The translations under genes were made by a program, and so were the position numbers. A DNA stretch of 64,000 bases, from positions 28,550,720-28,614,719 of the forward strand of contig CM065174.1 of assembly GCA_033026295.1 (NCBI GenBank). Reading direction: 5' to 3'. The notes beneath the pieces are model-generated. The model was not told the DNA's origin. It did not search any database and saw nothing but the letters and a program-made list of their open reading frames with translations. Position 1 is the first letter of the stretch. Each line of letters opens with the position of its first letter. Of the stretch, positions 20,357 to 31,535 are shown one piece after another. Source of the DNA: Channa striata. Lineage: Eukaryota > Chordata > Actinopteri > Anabantiformes > Channidae.

Positions 20357-21030
20357 TCTGTGTCTGCAGCTGCTGGTCCATCCGGCCAGCAAACCAAGGG
20401 GAAAAGTGCTGTGGAAGGAGGTGAGACGGGGGTCTTGGCCCTGCTGTGGAGTCCTCGGGTGGCCAAGCCAAGACCTTAACTAGACATGACCGTGCTGAAA
20501 AAAGCAAGGAAGGGCAAGATGCGGCGGGACTCCTAATCTTCCCAGTGTGAGGGGAAGGAGGAGCCTGATCTAGCAGGTGGTCGGAAATGTACAAGAGGGT
20601 TAAAGGGTTAAATTCAACAAGAGTGGTTGAAGGTAGATCAGTGGACGAGCAGTTTAGTGTTGACCCATGTACAATACTGCCAGAATTGGCACCCACACTT
20701 GCTGACTCAGCAACAGAAACTTTCAGGCTAGATTTTACCTTCTCCTCAGATTTGTTGTCGGTCCTCTTATTGTGGGGGGCTCTGCAGGGTGGTGGATGCG
20801 CAACATGAAGGCCCCAGAGTTTCATCATGCTCATGGGCAGAGCAGATGGAAGAAATTGAAGTGTATGAGGAAAGCCAGTCTGCAAGGTCCGACAATGGTT
20901 GAGTTTTTTCTGCAACTTTTTGATGGCTCATGACATCAGTAAGTGTGGGGACGTTTAATGTAACAGGGTTACAGAGGACTATGGTTTTCAGGTTTATTAA
21001 GGACTTGAACTTGACTGTAGCGCTGCTGCA

Positions 21031-22155
21031 AGTTCATTTAAAAGATGGTTGATGTAAGAAAGTTTACTGGGGAATAGGGACAAGGAGGAGCTGTATGGAG
21101 TGTAGGGGGGATGAACACATCGGGGGTGGGGATATTGTTTGGGAGGGGGGCACGGGTGGAACACGAGCTTGTTATTGTGCGAGGAAGGGTGATTGCGGCT
21201 GATTTTGAATATGGTGGCACTGCAATCCGGGCCATAGTTATCTATGGCTCTCAGGTCAAGGAAGAGAGGCGAGAGATGGCGGACGATTTGTTTCCCCACT
21301 GTGCTACAAACAGACAGGTCATTATTGGGGGTGATTGGAATGAGGAGTTGGTGGGAGCGATGAGAAGGGGAAGGGGTGGGAGGGTTTGTTAGAAGCAGTG
21401 GACCTAGTGGATGGGGGTCGGGTGGTGCAGCCACCTATACTAAGCCCGACATGGAGGAATTCCAAAGGGGCGTCTAGCTGGCAAGATTATGTTTTCTTTT
21501 CAAAGTCAATTTTCTGGTGTCGGGAAAGGTCGTGCCAAATTTCTTTTCTGATCACGATGGCTTGGTCTTTCAGAGCTCTGTGGTCGGGCCAAGGTTCGAT
21601 CTGGGTTACTGGAAGCTGAATTGCGGTGTTCTGGAGGAAAACCATTTCCGTGTGAGTTGTGCTTCCTTCCTACGGGGTCAGATAGAGTTGCAACCATTGT
21701 GTGGGGGAGCAATCAAGTGGTGGGAAATTGTAAAAGAAAGAATTAGATAGTTTTGCATTTGATATGAGGTGCCACAGGTTGGAAAGAGGAAAGCAAAAGT
21801 TCCGTTTTGGCAGGAAAGGCTGGTAAGGAAGCAAGCCCGGGCCAATGCAGGTGGGCTGGCGAACGCGAACTTGTGCGGGCACCTTAAGCACCAGCTCTGC
21901 TCTGCTTATGAAAATATAGCCCAAGGCTTTTTGGCTTGCAGACAATGGGATTTTTACAAGGGGAATGAAAAATGTCCAGCACAGTTTTTTGGAGCTGTGA
22001 AGGCAGTGAGGTCCAAAGGAGCTCTAGGGGAGGTCAAGGACAAGCATGGACAAGTTGTGACAGACAGCAAGAGCATGGTAGATGTGGTTTTGGAGAAATA
22101 CCTGGATTTTTTTGAGGAAAGAGAGGTGGGGAGAGGGGCAGACAAATTTTTGTAA
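21031..22155 (+). pseudogene. Tx1-like LINE endonuclease region (several frameshifts)
   Basis: Frame 21111-21392 contains GVGILFGRG and VIIGGDWNEEL (the GDFN-type metal-site motif). Frame 21386-21619 has SPTWRNSKGASSWQDYVFFS, the motif before the last catalytic residues. Frame 21517-21750 begins with FFSDHDGLV (SDH) followed by GYWKLNCGVLEE. Frame 21769-22155 has the Arg/Lys-rich helical stretch and ALGEVKDKHGQVVTDSKSMV, which precedes the RT in L1/Tx1-type elements. Shifts near 21.39 and 21.5 kb and a stop at 21748-21750 break it. Confidence 0.65.
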
Positions 22156-23279
22156 CTGGTCAGTGAACGATCATGTGCACGTAAGCCATGAATTTACTGA
22201 CTGACTCCTTCATTTGAGGCTGCAAGAATTCCGTAGGGAGCAGAGCCGGTTACTGTACATTAAAAATAGATGACTTTAACTGAACTTTAGCTCTGATTGT
22301 AATTTTAGAGCACTGCTCTGCTTTAAGTCAGAAACACTACAGCTCATAATCAACTATAGAGATACAAATAGCAGCAGACTTATTTTACATACATACAACA
22401 TTGGCGCTGCACCTTTGTCATCTGAACGAACACGATACTACCCATTTTAAATGCAGTTTTAGAAAATGAGCTACATTAATTCTCCATCATATTTAGCTTG
22501 TTGAGATGAAAGCATATGCAGTGTCTATACAGTGGGAGGTTTTACATTATATGATATGTGATATATATGATAAATGACTTGAATGCTCACCCGATTCAAG
22601 TCATTATTGAGTAGATGCACGATGCATGTGGGGATGGTGTGTTTTGCGGTGATGTGCACTGCTCTTGTTTCCAACAAACAAATGTCTAGTCTGATGAAAA
22701 ACAAGCTTAATTTTAATCTCATCCGGAGAAAATATAGAAGGCAACTTAGTGTCTTGTTGTCGCCTCTGTTTTTATTTCTAAACACTGTGTCTGTATAGTC
22801 AATATGACAACGCTGTTTTCCTAATTTGCTTGGGTTTTTTTCATTTGCATGTGTTTCCTCAAGTAAAATGCAGAGCTCTCAGGGCAATCTTAGATCCCTT
22901 TCAATATTTATACCTTCTTGAGAGTGACTAAGATGAGAACACTATGCATCTCCTGCAGGCGGAGCAAATTTATTTTTGTAATTTTCAGCAATCATCTCAC
23001 ACCCTTTGATTAAAATATAACCACCAATGGTCCACACCAGAAACAATCAAGTTGAGTAAACAACAAGATTAGACTTTAATTGATCCAAATCAGTCTTTTG
23101 TCATGAGTTCTTTTTGTTTCAGAGAATTTGTCTATTTCTCTGAAGAAAGGAACACAAAGAACCAGCTCTTTTCAATTTCTTGTTAATCTACAACTACAGA
23201 AAATATAGATAGATACGAGTGTGCATATGGAATATAGCCACAGGGTTTGCAAGCCAGTGACTTCTTTGCCGATCCCAAG
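22156..23279. other. AT-rich interval without an identifiable gene
   Basis: No coding frame of note. A perfect 12-bp hairpin with a 9-base loop lies at 22573-22605. Confidence 0.4.
22573..22605. other. 12-bp perfect inverted repeat (hairpin)
   Basis: AATGACTTGAAT and ATTCAAGTCATT flank a 9-base loop. No T-run follows and no gene is adjacent, so a function is not proposed. Confidence 0.6.
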
Positions 23280-24278
23280 CCCGACAAATAGAGAGGGTTG
23301 CATCAGGAAGAGCATCCGGTGTAAAACTTGCCAAGTATAACTATACGAGTTTTCCATAGCAATTTCATACCGGATCACTCGAGGCCCGGGTTTACAATGA
23401 CTGCCAGCAGTGCTGTTAACCTACAGGGTGCAGGTGGAAATTGAACTACTGTTGGTCGAAGAAGGAGAGGAGCCAGAAGGGTTCGTGGTCAGAGAGAGAA
23501 GAGAGAAGGCAGGAGCGTAGATCTGAGAGAAGGGAATCTTAACGTTGGCACAATGACAGGGAAAGGTAGACAGCTGGAAGACATGATGGAGAGAAGGAAG
23601 ATAGATGTCCTGTATGTGCAGGAGACAAGGTGGAAGGACAGCAAAGCACATAGTATTGGAGGAGGATACAAACTGTTCTACCGTGGGGTTGATAGGAAGA
23701 GAAACGGGGTAGGAGTGATCCTGAAGGGGGAGTTTGTCAACAATGTTCTAGAGGTGAAAAGAGTCTCAGACAGAGTGATGAGCCTAAAGCTAGAAATCGA
23801 AGGGGTGATGGTCAACGTAGTCAGTGGGTATGCTCCACAAGTTGGCTGTGAGTTAGAAGAGAAGGAGAGATTCTGGAGTGAGTTTGATGAGGTTGTAGAG
23901 AGTATCCCCAGAGGAGAGAGAGTAGCTGTTGGAACAGACTTCAATGGGCATGTTGGTGAGGGGAACAGAGGTGACGAGGAAGTGATAGGAAGGTATGGTG
24001 TAATGGAAAGGAATCCAGAAGGACAGATGATGGTGGACCTTTCTAAGAGGATGCAAATGGCTGTAGTCAACATTTACTTCCAGAAGAGAGAAGAACACAG
24101 AGTGACATACAAGAATGGAGGCAGGAGTACACAGGTGGACCACATTCTATGTCAACGAGGTCACTTGAGAGAGGTTAGTGACTGTAAAGTGGTGGTAGGA
24201 GAGAGTGTAGCGAGACAGCATCGCATGGTGGTGTATAAGATGACTCTGGTGGTCAGGAAGAAGAAGAGACATGGGGGG
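23280..24278 (+). pseudogene. RTE-like LINE 5' region and endonuclease (3'-truncated)
   Basis: A 5' UTR-like part (GCATCAGGAAGAGCATCCGG near 23300) is followed by an open frame from 23553. The frame has YVQETRWKD (Glu), VVSGYAPQVG, VGTDFNGHVGEG (Asp, Asn), STQVDHILCQRG (Asp) and VARQHRMVV (His), the metal-dependent endonuclease of RTE-type LINEs. Such frames are often annotated as 'craniofacial development protein 2-like'. Homology ends at about 24272, where the frame runs into an inverted L2-like piece. It is a different copy from the RTE in the array and points the other way. Confidence 0.75.
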
Positions 24279-24643
24279 GTCGACTCATTTAAACTAACAT
24301 ATTCTTCCTTCTGCAACCAGGTTTCAGTGAGACAAAATAAATCGAATTGATGATCGCTTATCAAGTCATTTACTAACAGAGATTTAGATGAGAGAGATCT
24401 GATATTTAATAATGCACATTTAATTGTTTTAGTTTTTTGTTCAGTAAGAGGAGCAGTCCTGATTTTTATTAAGTTATTATGATTAACTCCTCTTATAATC
24501 ATTTTTAGTTTGTAAAATTTAGTTAATCGGGGACAGACACAGTTTCTATAGGAATGTGGGAGTTGTGGGGGGTGGGGGCGGTAAGGATACTGCAGAGAGG
24601 CATGTAGGACTTGATCTCTGCGTCCTAGGCTCAACTCTGGAGT
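24279..24643 (-). mobile_element. Inverted L2-like LINE fragment at the array edge
   Basis: The minus strand reads LGRRDQVLHASLQYPYRPHP..., then NIRSLSSKSLLVNDLIS and FCLTETWLQKEEYVSLNEST, the start of an L2-type endonuclease with its catalytic Glu intact. The same part occurs in plus orientation in every array unit (for example 28533-28735). The units lack about 150 bases present here (about 24435-24595) and read TYTW-stop where this copy reads TETWL. Confidence 0.75.
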
Positions 24644-24951
24644 CACTTTTAGACTGCTTGGTGCCCATAGATCTTGCTGAGTTCATTTCAACTATTATGG
24701 CATCTAAACCAACAACATGTTTGTTACCAAGATGGCAGCTAGGCCACCGTCTCTCTAACCTATGGCTAAAAACAGTACTGTAAATTTGACACTGGGGTAA
24801 GATCTTTGGTGAGTGAAGCCAACTTGTTCAAGAGTTGGGGAAAAGTGTCCTACAGAGGCAGATGTCAGCATACGGAGAGGGATCTGTGGCATTAGAGCCG
24901 TACCCCTAGCGGGAGTTAAACCAGCGACCTGACCCGACGTGCGCTCCCGTA

Positions 24952-25025
24952 GTCTCTGTGGCATAATCGGTTAGCGCATTCGGCTGTTAACTGAAAGGTT
25001 GGTGGTTCGAGCCCACCCAGGGACG
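24952..25025 (+). pseudogene. tRNA-Asn(GTT), unit 1, D stem damaged
   Basis: Acceptor GTCTCTG/CAGGGAC, anticodon loop CTGTTAA (anticodon GTT) and T arm GGTGG/CCACC are intact. The D stem reads GCAT instead of GCGC opposite GCGC, leaving one mismatch (A-C) and one wobble. This also changes the A box. It is the only Asn copy with this damage and it is the outermost copy. Possibly transcribed but probably impaired. Confidence 0.75.
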
Positions 25026-25748
25026 ACATGACCCTCAGGATCTGTTTTAGGATCGTTACAGATGTGAAGCAAGAGCCATCAGCCCATGTACTCTGGAGCT
25101 GATGAGACCAGGGCCTGTGACCTCCATCCTTCTTAACTTTCTCCTAACCTCATCCACAGTGAGGCAGAGCGGGGTGTGTGGTGACTGGTCTGGAACTGGG
25201 CTTTGAGCTGGACAGAATGAGCAGGAATACAGAGTGTCATCACTGACTTTGTAGACTGGTGAGAGAACAACCTCTTGGTTCTGAACAGCAGCAAGACAGA
25301 GGAGTTGGTACATGACTTTAGATGGAACCCTCCACCACACACACCGGCGAGCATCCAGGGCTCAGACATTGAGATTGTGAACACGTTTAAATACCTGGGT
25401 GTTCACCTAAACAAAAAACCTGGACTGGACTTATAATACAGATTCCCTATGCTCAAAGGGATAGAGGCACCTCCACCTGCTGAGGAGACTGAGGGTCTTT
25501 TGGTGTATGCAGAGAGCTGTTACGGACATTTTATGCCACTGTGGTGGCTCAGCAGTCCTCTACGCTATTGTGTGCTAGGCAGGGGGAAGTATGGACAAAG
25601 ACAGGAGGAAACTTAACAAGCTGCTAAAGAGAGCCGGCTCTGTCCTGGGCTGCAGACTGGAATACATCGAATACATCCCGGATGACGTCTCAGGCTTTAA
25701 CAAGAAAGCCTTCAATATCTCCTCTCTCAAGCTCCAAGACCCTTCATG

Positions 25749-25821
25749 GGGGAATTAGCTCAAGTGGTAGAGCGCTTGCTTAGCATGCAAGAAGTAGTGG
25801 GATCGATGCCCACATTCTCCA
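25749..25821 (+). tRNA. tRNA-Ala(AGC), unit 1
   Basis: This 73-base cloverleaf has acceptor GGGGAAT/ATTCTCC with the G3-U70 wobble that specifies alanine, discriminator A, D stem GCTC/GAGC, anticodon stem CTTGC/GCAAG, loop TTAGCAT (anticodon AGC) and T arm GTGGG-ATCGATG-CCCAC. A box TAGCTCAAGTGG and B box GGATCGATGCC are present. The first TTTT downstream is at 25937-25940, 116 bases away; only TTT occurs close by. Confidence 0.95.
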
Positions 25822-26384
25822 CAGGGTTGTTTAGTTCACGATCCTTGTGTCCAAAGGACAGGATAACTCTCTGGGCATCCTTTGACATAGCATGACGATA
25901 GGTGTGTTTCCAGGATAGTAATCCACTTGAATTCTGTTTTCTTTGATTAGTGGCATTTTGGACAAATGTGAGTCTCCTATGATAAGGATTGGTCCTTAGG
26001 GTTTTAGGGTCCACTTCTGAGTTTTGTTTCCGTTGTGTTCATGTCTGGTATATTTAGGATGGTTTTCAGCTTCCCAAATTAGGGCAATGAGCTCATCCAG
26101 ACCTTTATTGGATGGCCTGGAGGATGTCTTTTAGAGGGATGGTGAAGGGTGAAAAAACAGGGCTTATTTGATTGTTAGATAGTTTGCTTGAGCTACCTGG
26201 TGGAATGTTTTTTGCTGTTTGGGACCCATGCATTGTTTCTGCTGTCCAAGAATCTTTCTTGGGTGGTGTGATTTTGAGGACTGGTGTCGGAGCCCTTGGT
26301 TCTGTGTGGCGTGTTCACTTAGGGTTAGGGGCTGGTCTTGTTGCTGGTCATGTGTGGCCTCTTCACACTGCGCTGCACTTCCTT

Positions 26385-27512
26385 TTACTCCTGTCTACTT
26401 TCCTCAGTCCTTTCTACATCCCACTTCATTTCAGTCAACCTCTTCCTCTGGATGCAGTCCTGTACTTCCTCATTCCAACACCAAGTGTCTTTATCTTCTT
26501 TCCTCTTTCCACGTGACACACCCAGCACCTTCCTACCTGTTTCCCTGATTACCTCTGCTTTAGTTTCCCAGTCACCTGGAAGCTCTTCCTGACCACCCAA
26601 AGCCTGTCTCAACTTCTGCCTAAATTCCTCAAAGCTTCTTCATTCTTTAGCTTCCAGAACTTCGTCTTCTTTTCTGTCTTTCCTCTCTTCTTCTTCGTGA
26701 CCACCAGAGTCATCTTACACACCACCACACGGTGCTGTCTGGCTACACTATCTCCTACCACCACTTTGCAGTCACTAACCTCTCTCAAATGGCCTCGTCT
26801 ACATAGAATGTAGTCCACCTGTGTACTCCTACCAACACTCTTGCCTGTCACTCTGTGTTCCTCTCTCTTTTGGAAGTAAGTGTTGACTACAGCCATTTGC
26901 ATTCTCTTAGCAAAGTCCACTACCATCTGTCCTTCTGGATTCCTTTCCTTTACACCAAACCTGCCAATCACCTCCTCATCATTTCTTCCCCTCACCAGCA
27001 GGCCCATTGCAGTCTGCTCCAACAACTAGCATCTCTCCTCTGGGGATACTCTCTATGACCTCATCGAACTCACTCCAGAATGTCTCCTTCTCTTCTAACG
27101 CACAGCCAACTTGTGGAGCATACCTACTGAATTTGTTTACCATCACCCCTTCGATTTCTAGCTTTAGGCTCATCAATCCGTCTGAGACTCTTTTCACCTC
27201 TAGAACATTGTTGACAAACTCCCCCTTCAGGATCACTCCTACCTTGTTTCTCTTCCTATCCACACCATGGTAGAACAGTTTGTATCCTCCTCCAATACTA
27301 TGTGCTTTGCTGCCCTTCCACCTCGTCTCCTGCACACACAGTACATCTACCTTCTTTCTCTCCATCCTGTCTGCCAGCTCTCTACCTTTCCCTGTCATTG
27401 TCCCAAAGTTAAGAGTCCCTTCTCTCAGATCTAAGCTCCTGCCTTTCCTCTTCTCTCTCTGTCCATGAACCCTTCTGCTTCCTTTCCTGTGCCATGGATA
27501 CGTACTGGTCAT
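26385..27512 (-). pseudogene. RTE-like LINE endonuclease, unit 1
   Basis: Same domain as in unit 3 but broken by a two-base loss near 26990 (after the GADCNG motif) and a one-base loss near 26630. Three frames are needed to read it. Confidence 0.75.
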
Positions 27513-27869
27513 TTTTCAATGCTGTTCTGGATTATCCAGTCTCTGAGAATGTGAAGAGTGCCACATTTGTTCCCCATTGGGTTGATGTTGTTGATCCAAA
27601 GATCCTTCCTTCAAGGGGTCTGGGTCTATGAGGGAGTATTTCATTACACAGGGTTCCGTATGACTTTAGTATCTGCCCTTGGAAAGCAGAGTTGGTCTGG
27701 GGTACCTCTGAGATCTTTGTTTTTGTCCTTTTGAAGTAGGTTTGTCTTAGGTGGTATTGCCAAGGATGGGAGGTCTTCTCTGGAAATACTAATGGATAGT
27801 GGAACTGTGTCTTTTTGGTGTTCGTTTGACTTGTCATTGTCATTTGTGGTAAATGTGGCCAATTTACCT

Positions 27870-29945
27870 TTAGCCTTGTCCTGTTGACCTTAAGCTATAC
27901 AACCTACTAGTGCTTGTGTCTTTTCAAATATTTCATTCATGTTTTAATGGATAAGGAACAAATAGAAATCTGTGTAAGCAATACATCACATCGGAGAAAC
28001 TCTGCTACTAACACAGCTCTCGTTCACGTTTGCTTAATAACTCAAATTACTATGCTACCAGATGACATAAAACTGGCCAATAATAAAGAAAAAGAAAAGA
28101 GTATAAATTAACTTACAGACGATGCCTTCCGAGGGCTCCAAATTAAAGGATGGCAGTGGATTGCAACTCCTCTCTAACTTGAGCTGTGCTTCTCAGACAT
28201 ATGGAGTTGCTACTACCTACTTCCTGGTTTCTTGTGTCAGATGTCTTTAAAGTGCAGTATCGTAATTTCTCCACAGGGGATACTCACATGCTAAACAATG
28301 TACCGTAAAACAGAACAATCACGTTTGGTTCTTCTGGCCTTGTCTGCATAACTAACTAAGTGCAGAAGATTTTGGTTTTGATATGGGCTACATAGACAAT
28401 TGGAAACGTTTTGGGGAAAACCTAGGCTGATTAGGAGAGATGCCATCCATCCTACTTTTGATGGTGCCTCTGTCTTATCTTATCAAAAATATGGCTGATT
28501 TTATTAGACAACCAAAAGATTGACAGTCCAGAGTTGAGCCTAGGACGCAGAGATCCAGTCCTCTTACTGAATAAAAAACTAAAACAATTAAATGTGGATT
28601 ATTAAATATCAGATCACGCTCATCTAAATATCTGTTAGTAAATGACTTGATAAGCGATCATCAATTTGATTTATTTTGTGTCACTTACACTTGGTAGCAG
28701 AAGGAAGAATATGTCAGTTTAAATGAGTCGACCCCCAAGTCATATTAACTATCAGGTTCCTAGAAGCTCAGGCTGAGGTGGAGGAGTAGCAGCAATGTAT
28801 CACTCAAGCTTAGCAATAAACCCTAGACCTAAACATAGTTATAACTCATTTGAGAGTCTTACTCTGAGCCTTTCACACCCAATTTGGAAAACTCAAAATC
28901 CACTTCCATTTGTTATTGTGCACCATTCTCCAGTCCCTTAATCTGAATTCTCTGATTTTCTAGCTGACTTAGTGCTTAGTGCACATAAAGTCGTCATAGT
29001 GGGCGATTTTAACATTCATGTAGATGCTGACAGTAACTCCCTCAACACGGCATTTACTTCATTATTAGATTCATTTGGTTTCTCTCAAAATGTAAAAGAA
29101 CCCACTCATTGTTTTAGTCACACCCTAGGAATTGAAATTGATAAACTAACCGTATTTCCTCATAATTCTGTTCTCTCTGACCATTTTCTGAAAACATTTG
29201 AATTTAATTTAATGGACTACACAGCAGCTAGAAAAAGGTTTTGCTTCAGTAGGTGTTTATCTGAAAACACTGTGAACAAATTTAAGGAAATGATCCTTCG
29301 TCATTTACTTCAACATGTACCGATATAACTGAGAGTAGCCTCATTAACTGTACTCCTGTACAAGTTGATTACCTGACTGATAATCATGCACCATCTTTAC
29401 GTTCCATACTTGATAGTGTTGCCCCTCTAAAAAGAAGGCAGTAATTCTGAACAGGCGATCTCCATGGTATAGCTCGCAAACCCGCAATTTAAAGCAGGCG
29501 TCACAAAAACTAGAAAAGAAATGGCGTTCCACTCACTCACAAGAATCACACTTAGCCTGGAAAAAGAGTTTATACTTATACAAATTAGCACTCCGTAAAG
29601 CCAGAACAACATATTATTCATCCCTAATAGAGGAAAACAAGAACAACCCCCGGTTTCTTTTCAGCACTGTAGCCAGGCTGACTAAGAGCCATAGTTCAGT
29701 TGAAACTAGTATTCCCTCAACGCTATGCGGCAATGACTTCGTGACCTTCTTCACAAACAAAATCCTAGCTATTAGAAAAATCATAGAATCATCAGTAAGG
29801 TTTCAGTCCCTTTTAGACTGCTTGGTGCCCATAGACCTTGCTGAGTTAACTTCAACTATTATGGCATCTAAACCAACAACGTGTCTGTTACAAAGATGGC
29901 AGCTAGGCCACCGTCTCTCTAACCTATGGCTAAAAACAGTACTGT
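27870..29945 (+). pseudogene. L2-like LINE remnant, unit 1
   Basis: ORF1 end with RRDAIHPTFDGAS (Asp and His of an SGNH-type esterase, about 28436-28475) is followed by the endonuclease. NIRSS-like start and FCVTYTW-stop near 28676-28700 show the catalytic Glu replaced by Tyr. Frame 28972-29328 has VVIVGDFNIHVD and SVLSDHFLKTFEF, with the stretch before GIEIDKL shortened. The linker runs to LKTVL-stop at 29945. No RT remains. Confidence 0.75.
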
Positions 29946-30110
29946 AAATTTGACACTGGGGTAGGATCTTTGGTGAGTGAAGCCAATTCAAGACTTGGGG
30001 AAAAGTGTCCTGCAGAGGCAGATGTCAGCATGGGGAGAGGGAGCCGTGGCATTAGAGCCGTACCCTAGCGGGAGTTCAACCAGCGACCTGACCCAACGTG
30101 CGCTCCGGTA

Positions 30111-30184
30111 GTCTCTGTGGCGCAATCGGTTAGCGCATTCGGCTGTTAACTGAAAGGTTGGTGGTTCGAGCCCACCCAGGGACG
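30111..30184 (+). tRNA. tRNA-Asn(GTT), unit 2
   Basis: This 74-base cloverleaf has acceptor GTCTCTG/CAGGGAC, D stem GCGC/GCGC, anticodon stem TTCGG/CTGAA with one internal G-U-type pair, loop CTGTTAA (anticodon GTT), T arm GGTGG-TTCGAGC-CCACC and discriminator G. The A box TGGCGCAATCGG and B box GGTTCGAGCCC are good internal pol III promoters. No intron; CCA is not encoded. A TTTT terminator lies at 30204-30207. Confidence 0.95.
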
Positions 30185-30899
30185 ACATGACCCTTAGTAT
30201 CTGTTTTAGGATCGTTACAGATGTGAAGCAAGAGCCATCAGCCCACGTGGAGCTGAGGAGAGCTGAGGAGACCAGGGCCTGTGACCTCCATCCTTCATAA
30301 CTTTCTCCTAACCTCATCCACAGTGAGGCAGAGCGGGGTGTGTGGTGACTGGTCTGGAGCTGGACAGAATGAGCAGGAATACAGAGGGTCATCACTGACT
30401 TTGTAGACTGGTGAGAGAACAACCACTTGGTTCTGAACAGCAGCAAGACAGAGGAGTTGGTACTTGACTTTAGGATGGAACCCTCCACCACACACACCGG
30501 CGAGCATCCAGGGCTCAGACATTGAGATTGTGAACAAGTTTAAATACCTGGGTGTTCACCTAAACAAAAAACCTGGACTGGACTTATAATACAGATTCCC
30601 TATGCTCAAAGGGATAGAGGCACCTCCACCTGCTGAGGAGACTGAGGGTCCTTTGGTGTATGCAGAGAGCTGTTATGGACATTTTATGACACTGTGGTGG
30701 CTCAGCAGTCCTCTACGCTATTGTGTGCTAGGCAGGGGAAGTATGGACAGAGACAGGAGGAAACTTAACAAGCTGCTAAAGAGAGCCGGCTCTGTCCTGG
30801 GCTGCAGACTGGAATACATCGAATACATCCCGGATGACGTCTCAGGCTTTAACAAGAAAGCCTTCAATATCTCCTCTCTCAAGCTCCAAGACCCTTCAT

Positions 30900-30972
30900 G
30901 GGGAATTAGCTCAAATGGTAGAGCGCTTGCTTAGCATGCAAGAAGTAGTGGGATCGATGCCCACATTCTCCA
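30900..30972 (+). tRNA. tRNA-Ala(AGC), unit 2 (AAATGG D loop)
   Basis: Like unit 1 but with AAATGG in the D loop in place of AAGTGG. All stems, G3-U70 and the anticodon are preserved. Confidence 0.95.
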
Positions 30973-31535
30973 CAGGGTTGTTTAGTTCACGATCCTTGTG
31001 TCCAAAGGATTGGAAACTCTTTGGGCATCCTTTGACATAGCATGACGATAGGTGTGTTTCAGGATAGTAATCCACTTGAATTCTGTTTTCTTTGATTAGT
31101 GGCATTTTGGACAAATGTGAGTCTCCTATGATAAGGATTGGTCCTTAGGGTTTTAGGGTCCACTTCTGAGTTTTGTTTCCGTTGTGTTCATGTCTGGTAT
31201 ATTTAGGATGGTTTTCAGCTTCCCAAATTAGGGCAATGAGCTCATCCAGACCTTTATTGGATGGCCTGGAGGATGTCTTTTAGAGGGATGGTGAAGGGTG
31301 AAAAAACAGGGCTTATTTGATTGTTAGATAGTTTGCTTGAGCTACCTGGTGGAATGTTTTTTGCTGTTTGGGACCCATGCATTGTTTCTGCTGTCCAAGA
31401 ATCTTTCTTGGGTGGTGTGATTTTTGAGGGACTGGTGTCGGAGCCCTTGGTTCTGTGTGGCGTGTTCACTTAGGGTTAGGGGCTGGTCTTGTTGCTGGTC
31501 ATGTGTGGCCTCTTCACACTGCGCTGCACTTCCTT

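Larger units (their letters stand above)
19990..22155 (+). mobile_element. Tx1-like LINE remnant, 3'-truncated
   Basis: ORF1-like sequence with a zinc knuckle (20138-20179) is followed by an endonuclease and inter-domain region to 22155, all on the plus strand. The short 20000-20085 stretch (ERLVLTCLPHL...QFAFQ) is Rex1-like RT, so the 5' part is chimeric. No reverse transcriptase is found downstream, so the 3' half is missing. Confidence 0.6.
24952..30110 (+). repeat. Array unit 1
   Basis: Sub-parts: Rex1-like minus piece about 25090-25205, Rex1-like plus piece about 25210-25700, SGNH-motif ORF (minus) about 25840-26340, RTE-like endonuclease (minus) 26385-27512, second part of that ORF (minus) 27532-27862, L2-like (plus) about 27870-29945. 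Specific marks: damaged tRNA-Asn D stem, a 5-base TCTTA duplication near 28473 and a two-base loss in the RTE frame. Confidence 0.9.

Noticed and set aside
23678..24073. Plus/minus 'mirror' open frames over the RTE endonuclease (and 37194-37589, 42353-42886 and equivalents in each unit)
   Set aside because: They are antisense shadows of the RTE-like frame, Ser/Thr/Pro-rich by codon mirroring, with no motif of their own.
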